A stretch of DNA of 64,000 bases. Origin: Bacteroidota bacterium. GTDB taxonomy: Bacteria > Bacteroidota > Bacteroidia > Chitinophagales > Saprospiraceae. Of the stretch, positions 34,350 to 42,718 are shown piece after piece (position 1 is the first letter of the stretch; each line of letters opens with the position of its first letter). The position numbers were made by a program, and so were the translations under genes. The notes under the pieces are model-generated. The model worked only from the letters and a program-made list of their open reading frames with translations. It was not told the DNA's origin and did no database searches. Where the stretch lies: assembly GCA_018222965.1 (NCBI GenBank), contig JAAEZH010000016.1:32836-96835 (forward strand). Direction: 5' to 3'.

Positions 34350-35669
34350 TCAGGATCCGGATAAAATCTCCCCGAAGAGATCATATTCATTGGCATCGTT
34401 GATCTTTACCATCGCAAAGTCGCCAATTCGTGCATAATTCCCTTCGGTAGGCACCAACACCTCATTGTCGACTTCGGGAGAATCAGACTCGGTCCGTCCA
34501 ACAAAGTAGCCTCCTTCTACCCGATCAAATAAAACCTTAAGCGTCTGCCCTACCAGCGCCTGATTCTTGGCTTCTGAAATTTCCTGCTGGATTTCCATGA
34601 TGCGTCCGGCACGCTCGGCTTTTATGTCAGCAGGTACATCATCCTCCAATTCATAAGCAGTAGTACTCTCCTCATGAGAATATTGAAAGACTCCTACCCT
34701 GTCAAACTCCATTTCCTGGACAAAAGCGCCCAATTCGGCAAATTCTTCTTCCGTTTCTCCGGGAAATCCAACGAGAAAGGTCGTTCGAATGGCAATTTCA
34801 GGCACTTGCTCTTTGGCATAACGAATCAGATCTACTGTTTCTTCCCGCGTAATCTGCCTGCGCATTCTAGCCAGCACGGAATCACTGGCATGCTGTAAGG
34901 GGATATCCAGGTAATTACAAAGCTTTGGCTGACGAGCCATTACATCAAAAATTTCCCGTGGGAACTTACTGGGATAGGCATAATGCAATCGAATCCATTC
35001 AATCCCTTCCACTTCACAAAGGGCATCCAGCAGTTCCGGTAAAGCTCTTTTTTTGTAAATATCCAGTCCGTAATAGGTCAATTCCTGGGCAATAAGCATC
35101 AGTTCCTTCACGCCTCTGGCGGCCAGATTTTTGGCTTGTTCTACGAGCGCTTCGATTGGCTGCGAAATATGCTTGCCCCGCATCAACGGAATCGCACAAA
35201 ATGAACAAGTACGGTTGCAGCCTTCCGAAATCTTCAAATAGGCATAATGCGGAGGTGTTGTGATCAGCCGTTCTCCAACCAACTCGTGCTTGTAGTCGGC
35301 TTCCAGGCGAGCGAGCAGGCCCGGTAGCTCCAGCGTACCAAAATAGGCATCCACTTCCGGAATCTCCTTCTCCAGATCATCCTTGTACCGCTGTGAGAGG
35401 CATCCGGTCACGTATAACTTCTCGATCCCCCCATCCTGCTTAATGGAAGCAAATTTCAAAATGGTATTGACACTTTCTTCTTTGGCCAGATCAATGAATC
35501 CGCAGGTATTGACAATGACAATATCGGCTTCTTCATCCGCTCCTTCGTGCATCACGTCGTAATCATTTCCCCGCAACTGGGTAATAATCTGCTCGGAATC
35601 TACCAGATTCTTCGAACAGCCCAGAGTCACCACATTTACCTTTTCAGGTCTTAAACGCTTTGTCTTCAT
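34350..35669 (-). CDS. rimO: Ribosomal protein S12 methylthiotransferase RimO
   Basis: A 439-residue radical-SAM methylthiotransferase that modifies the conserved Asp of ribosomal protein S12. The N-terminal MTTase domain has its three cluster Cys at C18, C56 and C90; the radical-SAM C-x-x-x-C-x-x-C is C151, C155, C158 (C-N-R-T-C-S-F-C); and a TRAM domain closes the protein. T-L-G-C-S-K-N-x-V-D-S-E is diagnostic. The ATG lies four bases from a -7 element. Confidence 0.95.
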   Translation of the reverse strand: MKTKRLRPEKVNVVTLGCSKNLVDSEQIITQLRGNDYDVMHEGADEEADIVIVNTCGFIDLAKEESVNTILKFASIKQDGGIEKLYVTGCLSQRYKDDLEKEIPEVDAYFGTLELPGLLARLEADYKHELVGERLITTPPHYAYLKISEGCNRTCSFCAIPLMRGKHISQPIEALVEQAKNLAARGVKELMLIAQELTYYGLDIYKKRALPELLDALCEVEGIEWIRLHYAYPSKFPREIFDVMARQPKLCNYLDIPLQHASDSVLARMRRQITREETVDLIRYAKEQVPEIAIRTTFLVGFPGETEEEFAELGAFVQEMEFDRVGVFQYSHEESTTAYELEDDVPADIKAERAGRIMEIQQEISEAKNQALVGQTLKVLFDRVEGGYFVGRTESDSPEVDNEVLVPTEGNYARIGDFAMVKINDANEYDLFGEILSGS

Positions 35670-35673
35670 GCCG

Positions 35674-35681
35674 CAAAGATA
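35674..35681 (-). promoter_or_regulatory. -7 element of rimO, leaderless spacing
   Basis: Minus-strand TATCTTTG ends four bases before the rimO ATG at 35669, predicting a leaderless mRNA. No clear -33 element is visible. Confidence 0.5.
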
Positions 35682-35807
35682 AGAATACTCCCTTCCTAAT
35701 GGACTCCTGGAAGAAAGAGATTGTTAGGATATTTGCTTTATACACTTTCGTGGAAATCTGTGCGTTTTAGCAGGTATTACTTCCGAATCACTCAAAGCCT
35801 TGTGCAG

Positions 35808-36539
35808 ATGGATTTCACACATTTAAGCCCTTTCTTCCAATCGGCCCTTCGTGTCAAACGGGCTGGCAGAAAGCCAGATAAATCGGGTGGACCTTTTGCA
35901 GGCATTTTGATCCTCTTTCTTTTTCTCCCAATCATCTCGCAGGCTCAGCTCCATATTTTTGCTTCTTATGAATCTGTCACCGCTCCATTCTGGGATCCCA
36001 TCAACCAGGATGAAAGTCGTTTGTTAAATAATGGATACGGATTGGGTGCCGGCTACCTTTGGAAACTTGGTGATGCAGAAGCTGTGGCTATCGGACCCGT
36101 GATACGCTATGGAAAATTTACAGTCAGCAATCTCCAAAATGCAGTGGCCACAGTTTCTCTTAGCGGTTTGCAATTGAACACACGGCTCTATCCCGGAAAG
36201 CTTTTATTGACTTGCGATTGTGAGGAACTAAAGAACCGGGTGTATACAGAAGGACTCATTGGCTGGCACTACATTGGCATGGAAACCCAGGCGCCTGAAG
36301 AAATTGAACTCGTACAGGACAAAAGCCTGAGCCTTGGACTGGGCATTGGATTTCACTTTCCGGTCGGGAAACAACTTGTGTTAAATCCTATTATGCGATT
36401 CAATTCTATGCCGGAAGTTAATTGGGAAGGATTGGATCGGTTTTCAGCACCAGGACCAAATCCCTATTTTCGCACCAATACGGATTTACAGATTTTTCAG
36501 ATTGAACTGCAAATTACATTTATTTCGCTCGACAAATGA
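35808..36539 (+). CDS. Putative outer-membrane beta-barrel protein, paralogue A
   Basis: A 243-residue protein with an internal hydrophobic signal (about residues 29-46, ending I-I-S-Q-A-Q) and a mature part of alternating amphipathic strands ending in an aromatic-containing strand, typical of small outer-membrane barrels. A C-D-C-E motif occurs near the middle after L-Y-P-G-K-L-L. The start is uncertain: 35808 leaves a long n-region, but no better Met exists. It is followed, with a 4-bp ATGA overlap, by a related gene. Function unknown. Confidence 0.65.
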   Translation: MDFTHLSPFFQSALRVKRAGRKPDKSGGPFAGILILFLFLPIISQAQLHIFASYESVTAPFWDPINQDESRLLNNGYGLGAGYLWKLGDAEAVAIGPVIRYGKFTVSNLQNAVATVSLSGLQLNTRLYPGKLLLTCDCEELKNRVYTEGLIGWHYIGMETQAPEEIELVQDKSLSLGLGIGFHFPVGKQLVLNPIMRFNSMPEVNWEGLDRFSAPGPNPYFRTNTDLQIFQIELQITFISLDK

Positions 36540-37237
36540 CACAATACATGACTCGCCTTTTTATCCTAACGCTATTTATCCTTCCCCTTTCGGGAAATGC
36601 TCAAATCGGTGTGTTTGGCAGCTACAACAGCATGAACACACCAGCTGAGAATGATTATATGGCTCAGGCTCAGCTTTTTCAACCAACGCTCTACCAGCAA
36701 AGCTATTCATTGGGAATAGATTATTGGTGGCGACCCGAAAAATTTCGCTGGGAATTTTATCCCTCTCTGGTTTTTCAGCAGGCCACCAATGACAGCTTTA
36801 CCTCCGGCAGCTTTTCTGTGCGGGATTTGGGTTTTCACCTCAATATGAACATCTATCCATTCGACTTCCTGAGCGATTGTGACTGTCCGACTTTCTCTAA
36901 ACAGGATCCGATCTTCAAACGCGGGTTCTTTTTACAACTGAGTCCCGGATTAAACTGGTCGACGCATGAACACGATTTTTCAGGGCAACCTGCTCCTACC
37001 CTTATCCAGGAAGGATTAACCTATCGACTGGGTATTGGGGCCGGCCTCGATCTTGGATTATCCGACTTTTTCACCATCAGCCCGTATGTGCGACATGTAT
37101 GGCGCATAGAAGGTGCCGACAAAAACTACAGCAACTTCCCGCCCTTTATTGAGAACGGCGTTGTCCATTCGGCGGAAGCCCCGGACTGGACCCAATGGGA
37201 ATTCGGCTTGCACTTCGGATTTCGCTTTAATGAATAG
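36536..37237 (+). CDS. Putative outer-membrane beta-barrel protein, paralogue B
   Basis: A 233-residue protein with a clear signal peptide (cleavage after G-N-A-Q) and a beta-rich mature part ending in W-E-F-G-L-H-F-G-F-R-F-N-E, a barrel-like C-terminus. It shares order and motifs with the preceding gene: mature start (F-G-S-Y-N-S against F-A-S-Y-E-S), a mid-protein I-Y-P segment followed by C-D-C-P, and a late G-L-G-I-G/R-L-G-I-G strand. The pair looks like a tandem duplication. An in-frame ATG at residue 5 is an alternative start. Confidence 0.75.
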   Translation: MTQYMTRLFILTLFILPLSGNAQIGVFGSYNSMNTPAENDYMAQAQLFQPTLYQQSYSLGIDYWWRPEKFRWEFYPSLVFQQATNDSFTSGSFSVRDLGFHLNMNIYPFDFLSDCDCPTFSKQDPIFKRGFFLQLSPGLNWSTHEHDFSGQPAPTLIQEGLTYRLGIGAGLDLGLSDFFTISPYVRHVWRIEGADKNYSNFPPFIENGVVHSAEAPDWTQWEFGLHFGFRFNE

Positions 37238-37290
37238 TCGCCTACTTTACTTCTTAGCAATCTGAATGTCAAAAATTGAGCGAAGCCTTC

Positions 37291-37306
37291 CTTTTCGGCG
37301 AAAGCC
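37291..37306. repeat. Dispersed palindrome, near copy in intergenic DNA
   Basis: CTTTTCGGCGAAAGCC differs from the 17-mer only at its left edge. It lies between paralogue B and the subtilase promoter. Confidence 0.6.
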
Positions 37307-37331
37307 AATAGGCAGTACGCATTAAGCTGAT

Positions 37332-37339
37332 TATATTTG
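37332..37339 (+). promoter_or_regulatory. -7 element of the subtilase gene
   Basis: TATATTTG, exact TAnnTTTG, 19 bp before the ATG at 37359. The -33 region has no good match. Confidence 0.5.
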
Positions 37340-37358
37340 GTATCGGGAATACTGGATT

Positions 37359-40289
37359 ATGAAAAAAGCCTTTTGGCAATGCTGCTGCTTGTTGGCACTA
37401 ATGTGCTTGCAACAAACCAAACTGGATGCCCAGCGAATGGATTACGTTCCCGGGCAATTCCTTATATGGTTGGAAGATAAGGGAACACTCGATTCCTTTG
37501 TGGAGGATCACAGCAGTTTGGACAATCTACCTACCGGCTTTGTCCCAAAGAAAATCCTGATTCCAAACCACGCCATTTTCCTTTTTCAGTTTGATCCGGC
37601 TATCAATGAAACGGCCTTCCTCAACGATCTGAAGGAAGACAAGCGGGTAAAGATCATTCAATACAATCACTGGTTGGAAAACCGCTCCCTGATACCTGAC
37701 GATTCCCTTTTCAATCAGCAATGGAATTTCCTGAATACCAATGGCGGTGCAGATATAGACGCCGACCTGGCCTGGGAAATCACCACCGGCGGCACCACTC
37801 CTTCCGGAAATGATATTGTCATAGCGCTCATCGACGATGGCATTGATCCCGATCATCCCGACCTGCAACCAAATCTCTGGCAAAACAATGCGGAAATCCC
37901 CTACAACGGCATAGACGACGACGGCAATGGCTATATAGATGACTATGCCGGATGGAATGTCCAGGCCAACTTTGATCTGGTACAGTACGGCATCCACGGA
38001 GTACAGGTTTCCGGTTTGCTTGGCGCGAAAGGCGATAATGGCGAAGGGATCGCGGGTATCAACTGGGATGTAAAAATCATGCCTATTGTGGGCATTTCCG
38101 GCATTGAATCCGAAATCATTGAAGCCTATGGCTACGCCCTCAATCAGCGACAGCTCTGGAATGATACCAATGGAGCTCAAGGCGCTTTTGTAAGCGTTAC
38201 AAATACCTCCTGGGGTGCCGATTTTGGATCCCCGGATGATTACCCGCTTTGGTGCGAGATGTTTGACCTGCTTGGAGAAGCTGGAATTATTAGTGTAGCA
38301 GCTACCACCAATTCAAATGTCGATGTGGATGTGGAGGGAGACATGCCCACCTCCTGTAGCAGTCCCTATCTGATCACGGTAACAGCTACCGACGAAAACG
38401 ATCAGCGCAATTTTGCCGGCTATGGCCTGGAAAGTATTGATCTGGCCGCCCCGGGTGAAGACATTCTCACGACAGATATATTTGGCCAATACAGCATTTT
38501 AACCGGCACTTCTTTTGCTTGTCCGCAGGTGGCCGGACTGGCTGCTTTACTCTACTCTGCGCCCTGCGAACAACTGGATGTGCTCTCGCTCTCCGCTCCG
38601 GCGGATGCGGCCAATTTGGTGCGCGATGCCATTCTGGCTGGCGTGGATCCAGTGCCTCAACTCGAAGAAGAAGTCAATACCGGCGGACGGCTCAACGCTT
38701 TCCATGCGGTTGAAACTCTTTTGGATGGTTGTACAGCCTGCCTGTCACCTGTTGGCCTGGAAGTACAAACCGACAATGACTCCACGGCACTGGTTCAATG
38801 GGTTTCCATACCAGGCACCATCGAAACCGTGTTACAATGGCGAGAAGCAGGTAATGCTGACTGGAACATCGTGCCCAATGCAGAAACTCCCTATTTTTTG
38901 GAAGGTTTGGCGGCTTGCGCCGAATATGAAGTGCGATTAAAAGCACTCTGTGACGGACAGGAAAGCCAGTCCATTACTCAGGGCATTTTCACCACGCTTG
39001 GATGTTGTGAAGCACCCGACGGACTCCAACTGATTGAGATAAACGAAGAAGACGGCATTCTTTGCTGGGATGCGGTTTATGGCGCCAGCAGTTATACCTA
39101 TCAATATAAGTTGGAGAGTGATCCGACCTGGTCTGATCCGGTAACGACCGGAGGAACCACCGTCATGCTTTCAGGCCTTATGCCCTGCGAAAGTTATCAA
39201 TTTCTATTGCAGGCTGCATGTGGTATTGATCAGCAATCGCCCTACAGCATAATCGCCTTTGAGGTGCCCGGCTGTGAAGATTGCTCCGAGCAGAATTACT
39301 GCTTCCCGGAATTTAGTCCCTGGTTTGAATGGATTGAGTCTTTCAGCATCAACGGACAGGAAATTCTGACCGGCAACAATGACGGGTATTATCAACATAC
39401 CGATGTAGCTTTTAATCTGACACCCGGCGGCACCTACAGTTTTAGTATTGTACCTGGTTTTAGCGATTGGACGTACCCGGAATACTACATGATCTGGATT
39501 GATTACGATCAGGATGAGATCTTTGATCAACCCACCGAGCTGGTCTGGTCTAATGAAGATCCTACCGATCAGGTAATTACAGATACGATAACGCTTGACA
39601 CCACTGCTCTTCCGGGAATTACCCGGTTGCGTTTGATTCAGGTATTTGGCAATTCGGGCACCTTTTCCTGTACGGTATTTGAAGAATACGGAGAAACCGA
39701 AGACTATTGCATTTACATTGATGATAGCCAAAGTCCCGGATTACCCTGTATGACAAATGTGGAATTCGAGGCATCCAACATTTTGGAAGAATCAGCCTTA
39801 ATCAGTTGGAACTCAGACAGTTTGGCAAGTCAATACGCTTTCCGTTGGCGAAAGGAAGTCGATCAGGATTGGAATGAATCCATCATTGAGGATTCTCAGT
39901 TGCAATTGACAGGTCTGGACGAATGCACCATTTACGAGGTACAGGTTCAAACGCTATGTGGGGCAAATGCCGGTGCATTTTCCGAATCTTATCTCTTTCA
40001 AACGGCTTGTATACAAAATGCCATAAGCCTTTCGGCGAAAGCCGGAAAAATACTAGTTTATCCCAACCCCTTTGAGGATGAACTATTTTTCAAGGGTGCC
40101 AGCGAAACCGACTACCAACTGGCCTTATTTTCGGTAGATGGGCGACTTTTGCAACAATGGGAAATCTCAACAGGCCTCGAGCCAGAATCCCGCCTGCTCG
40201 GGTTAAACCTAAAATTAGCAGCCGGTATGTATTATTTGAGGTGGCAATCTGAAGGTGCTGCAGGGGTATTTCCACTTGTGCACCATTAG
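37359..40289 (+). CDS. T9SS-exported subtilisin-like (S8) protease
   Basis: A 976-residue secreted protease. Order: signal peptide (to about 25), a prodomain-like region (to about 120), S8 catalytic domain with D159 (L-I-D-D-G-I-D), H213 (G-I-H-G-V-Q-V) and S385 (G-T-S-F-A-C-P), two fibronectin III-like modules (about 465-640), a GEVED-type domain with W-I-D-Y-D-Q-D near 715, a further Fn3-like module, and a C-terminal T9SS sorting domain beginning V-Y-P-N-P-F. The linker before the sorting domain contains an exact palindrome copy read as SLSAKAG. It should be secreted across the outer membrane and act on proteins outside the cell. Confidence 0.93.
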   Translation: MKKAFWQCCCLLALMCLQQTKLDAQRMDYVPGQFLIWLEDKGTLDSFVEDHSSLDNLPTGFVPKKILIPNHAIFLFQFDPAINETAFLNDLKEDKRVKIIQYNHWLENRSLIPDDSLFNQQWNFLNTNGGADIDADLAWEITTGGTTPSGNDIVIALIDDGIDPDHPDLQPNLWQNNAEIPYNGIDDDGNGYIDDYAGWNVQANFDLVQYGIHGVQVSGLLGAKGDNGEGIAGINWDVKIMPIVGISGIESEIIEAYGYALNQRQLWNDTNGAQGAFVSVTNTSWGADFGSPDDYPLWCEMFDLLGEAGIISVAATTNSNVDVDVEGDMPTSCSSPYLITVTATDENDQRNFAGYGLESIDLAAPGEDILTTDIFGQYSILTGTSFACPQVAGLAALLYSAPCEQLDVLSLSAPADAANLVRDAILAGVDPVPQLEEEVNTGGRLNAFHAVETLLDGCTACLSPVGLEVQTDNDSTALVQWVSIPGTIETVLQWREAGNADWNIVPNAETPYFLEGLAACAEYEVRLKALCDGQESQSITQGIFTTLGCCEAPDGLQLIEINEEDGILCWDAVYGASSYTYQYKLESDPTWSDPVTTGGTTVMLSGLMPCESYQFLLQAACGIDQQSPYSIIAFEVPGCEDCSEQNYCFPEFSPWFEWIESFSINGQEILTGNNDGYYQHTDVAFNLTPGGTYSFSIVPGFSDWTYPEYYMIWIDYDQDEIFDQPTELVWSNEDPTDQVITDTITLDTTALPGITRLRLIQVFGNSGTFSCTVFEEYGETEDYCIYIDDSQSPGLPCMTNVEFEASNILEESALISWNSDSLASQYAFRWRKEVDQDWNESIIEDSQLQLTGLDECTIYEVQVQTLCGANAGAFSESYLFQTACIQNAISLSAKAGKILVYPNPFEDELFFKGASETDYQLALFSVDGRLLQQWEISTGLEPESRLLGLNLKLAAGMYYLRWQSEGAAGVFPLVHH
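40027..40043. repeat. Dispersed palindrome copy 3, exact
   Basis: GCCTTTCGGCGAAAGCC, complete 17-mer, in frame within the subtilase gene exactly at the linker between the last Fn3-like module and the T9SS domain. Confidence 0.8.
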
Positions 40290-40330
40290 GCGGATTAATC
40301 AGAGGGTATTATCTTGCTGGCAAAAATCAA

Positions 40331-40819
40331 ATGAAAAATCTAAAATCTATTGGAGCGGCGTGCTTCATTCTATCCTTTCTTCCATTTACTGGCTTTTCTC
40401 AAACTCCGGAATCCGGAGAAGATCATGAGATATTTAAAGCTGTTGACGAAATGCCTCGTTTCCCTGGTTGTGAAGATCTGCCCACTCAGGAAGAAAAAGA
40501 GCAATGTGCACAAGCGAACATGCTTCAATTTGTGTACCAGAACGTCAAGTACCCTGCCATAGCAGTAGAAAATGGCGTTGAGGGTACCGTTGTGATCCGT
40601 TTTATTGTCGAAGCAGATGGCAGGGTTAGCAATATCGAATTAGCGAGAGACATAGGAGGTGGTTGTGGCCAGGAAGGGATGCGGGTTGTCAATATGATGC
40701 CCAACTGGATTCCCGGAAAACAGGAGGGAGAAACTGTAAGAGTACAATACAACCTCCCTATTAAGTTTAAACTAACCCAACCCAAGAAATCCAAGTTGGG
40801 CAAATTGTTTGGATCTTAA
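40331..40819 (+). CDS. Secreted single TonB-C domain protein
   Basis: A 162-residue protein with a cleavable signal (ending G-F-S-Q) and one TonB C-terminal domain: V-K-Y-P-A-I-A-V-E-N-G-V-E-G-T-V-V, then M-P-N-W-I-P-G-K-Q and P-I-K-F. It has no membrane anchor or Pro-rich spacer, so it is not a classical energy transducer. Three Cys (F-P-G-C-E-D, E-Q-C-A-Q and G-G-G-C-G) replace the usual F-P-G-G and could form a disulfide. Partner unknown. Paired with the next gene (30 bp gap). Confidence 0.85.
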   Translation: MKNLKSIGAACFILSFLPFTGFSQTPESGEDHEIFKAVDEMPRFPGCEDLPTQEEKEQCAQANMLQFVYQNVKYPAIAVENGVEGTVVIRFIVEADGRVSNIELARDIGGGCGQEGMRVVNMMPNWIPGKQEGETVRVQYNLPIKFKLTQPKKSKLGKLFGS

Positions 40820-40849
40820 TCGATCCCTTCACCTCACAAAACCAATCAA

Positions 40850-41638
40850 ATGAATTCAATCAAATCCTATAGCCTGTTGGCCCTGGCTTTGTTTTTCAGC
40901 CTTGCAATTTTTGCTCAGGAAAGCGAGCGCGTTTACTCCATGGCCGACAAGGCCCCGCTTTTCCCGGGTTGTGAAACTGCTGCCAAACAAGCCCAAAGAG
41001 AAGCCTGCTCCAAAGATTCCTTTATGGCCTTTTTGGCCGAAAGCCTTCAAATTGAATCGGGCAAAAAGGGAATTTTGGCCTTCATCGTCAATAAAGACGG
41101 CAGCATTCGGGACATCAAGATGGAAAAAAGCATCGATGAAGACACCGACTGGTTGATCATTGAGCGCGTTTTTGAAATGGCCAACTGGACGCCCGGCGAA
41201 AATGACGGAGAAGCCGTTGCCGTGCAGATGTACTTTCCTTTGGAATTTCCGATAAACGCTCTTCCCCAAAAAACGGAAGAGGAAGAAGAAATATTTGTTG
41301 TGGTTGAGCAAATGCCCACCTTTCCCGGCTGTGAAGACCTCGAATCAAAACAAGACATAGAGCAATGTGCCCAGTCGGAGATGCTCCAATTCATATATAA
41401 GGAGTTGCAGTATCCATCAGAAGCAAAAGATACCGGCATTGAAGGCACTGTTGTAGTGCGATTCACTGTTGAAAAAGATGGCAACCTATCAAATATTAAG
41501 CTGCTCCGGGATATTGGCGGCGGATGTGGCGAGGAGGCCTTACGCCTTGTTGAGTCTATGCCCAATTGGAATCCGGGATACCAAAGAGGCAGGCCGGTGC
41601 GTGTAAATTTCAATTTACCAGTAAAATTCCAATTATAA
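40850..41638 (+). CDS. Secreted tandem TonB-C domain protein
   Basis: A 262-residue protein with signal peptide (ending I-F-A-Q) and two TonB-C-like domains. The second (about 150-262) closely matches the preceding gene, with F-P-G-C-E-D, E-Q-C-A-Q and G-G-G-C-G. The first (about 30-140) keeps F-P-G-C-E but is more divergent and lacks the G-G-G-C-G Cys. An acidic linker (E-E-E-E-E) joins them. Duplication and fusion of the neighbouring gene type is likely; function unknown. Confidence 0.85.
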   Translation: MNSIKSYSLLALALFFSLAIFAQESERVYSMADKAPLFPGCETAAKQAQREACSKDSFMAFLAESLQIESGKKGILAFIVNKDGSIRDIKMEKSIDEDTDWLIIERVFEMANWTPGENDGEAVAVQMYFPLEFPINALPQKTEEEEEIFVVVEQMPTFPGCEDLESKQDIEQCAQSEMLQFIYKELQYPSEAKDTGIEGTVVVRFTVEKDGNLSNIKLLRDIGGGCGEEALRLVESMPNWNPGYQRGRPVRVNFNLPVKFQL

Positions 41639-41734
41639 TACACGCAAACATTCATTTTGACCTTTGCATATGATTTGACTTCTTGATCTGTCAGGATTTC
41701 TTACTTTTAGATTCTGACTGATAATAGAATATCA

Positions 41735-42715
41735 ATGAAAAAAGCATTCCCTTTATTTCTGTCCATTGTTTCCCTGTTGTTTGTGGTCCTTATAACCCAG
41801 AATGCCTGTGTGCCAAAGCCTTCCGGTGAGGTGCCCTGCATTGATGCAGAGAAGGCCGATCCTGACAAAATGTGCATCCAGATTTACGAGCCTGTTTGCG
41901 GGTGCGACGGAGAAACATACAGCAATATTTGCGAAGCGGAAAAAGCAGGCGTCATGCGCTGGGAAGAAGGCCCCTGCCCTACTACCTGCATTGACAGCAT
42001 GATGATTACCCCGGACAAAGAATGTCCACGCCTGGCCAAACCGGTTTGTGGCTGTAACGGCAAAACCTACGCCAACCCTTGCGAAGCGGAAAAAGCGGGA
42101 ATCACCAATTATGCGCTGGGGCGCTGCCATCCCTGCATGGATTTCAGCAAGATCACCATGAATCCTGTACCCGCCGTTTACCAACCGGTTTGCGGTTGCA
42201 ATGGCCGCCAGTATGGCAACAAATACGAAGCTCAAAATGCCGGACTGAGCAGTTGGAAAGAAGGCGAATGTGATGATTGTATTGACCCCGACAAGGCCGA
42301 TTCCAATATCGCCTGTGCCAAGATCTATCGCCCGGTATGCGGTTGCGATGGCAAAACCTATGGCAATGCCTGTGAGGCACAAAGAGCCGGAGTAACCAAA
42401 TATACGGACGGGGCCTGCAACGATTGCATTGATCCGACCAAAATAAACATGACTCCCTGTCCGGATATTTACGAGCCCGTCTGCGGATGCAACGGCAAAA
42501 CCTATCCCAATGATTGTTATGCCCGAAATGCCGGATTAACCAAGTGGAATCCCGGCAAATGCGAAGATTGTGTGGATCCAAACAAGGCAGATCCCAACCG
42601 GGGTTGTCCGGAGAATTACGATCCGGTTTGTGGTTGTAATGGCATCACTTACGGCAATGAATGCGAAGCAGAATCTGCCGGAGTATTGAAGTGGAAGAAA
42701 GGAGAATGTAATTAA
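41735..42715 (+). CDS. Six-domain Kazal-type protease inhibitor
   Basis: A 326-residue exported protein with a hydrophobic N-terminal signal (ending near N-A-C) and six Kazal-like domains of about 46 residues, each containing P-V-C-G-C-(D/N)-G-x-x-Y. Kazal domains block serine proteases by inserting a loop into the active site. Domain 3 (about residues 134-180) lacks two Cys: the position eight before P-V-C is Val and the one after Y-G-N-K is Tyr. These are the canonical C2 and C4 partners, so one disulfide is lost as a unit. The signal may end at a non-canonical lipobox. It ends 3 bp before a helicase gene. Confidence 0.9.
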   Translation: MKKAFPLFLSIVSLLFVVLITQNACVPKPSGEVPCIDAEKADPDKMCIQIYEPVCGCDGETYSNICEAEKAGVMRWEEGPCPTTCIDSMMITPDKECPRLAKPVCGCNGKTYANPCEAEKAGITNYALGRCHPCMDFSKITMNPVPAVYQPVCGCNGRQYGNKYEAQNAGLSSWKEGECDDCIDPDKADSNIACAKIYRPVCGCDGKTYGNACEAQRAGVTKYTDGACNDCIDPTKINMTPCPDIYEPVCGCNGKTYPNDCYARNAGLTKWNPGKCEDCVDPNKADPNRGCPENYDPVCGCNGITYGNECEAESAGVLKWKKGECN

Positions 42716-42718
42716 TCT

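Noticed and set aside
37527-38180. 217-codon minus-strand open frame in the subtilase gene
   Set aside because: It lies opposite the S8 prodomain and Asp/His catalytic region; no recognisable product.
41753-42382. 209-codon minus-strand open frame opposite the Kazal domains
   Set aside because: Its repetitive composition only mirrors the Kazal repeats on the other strand.
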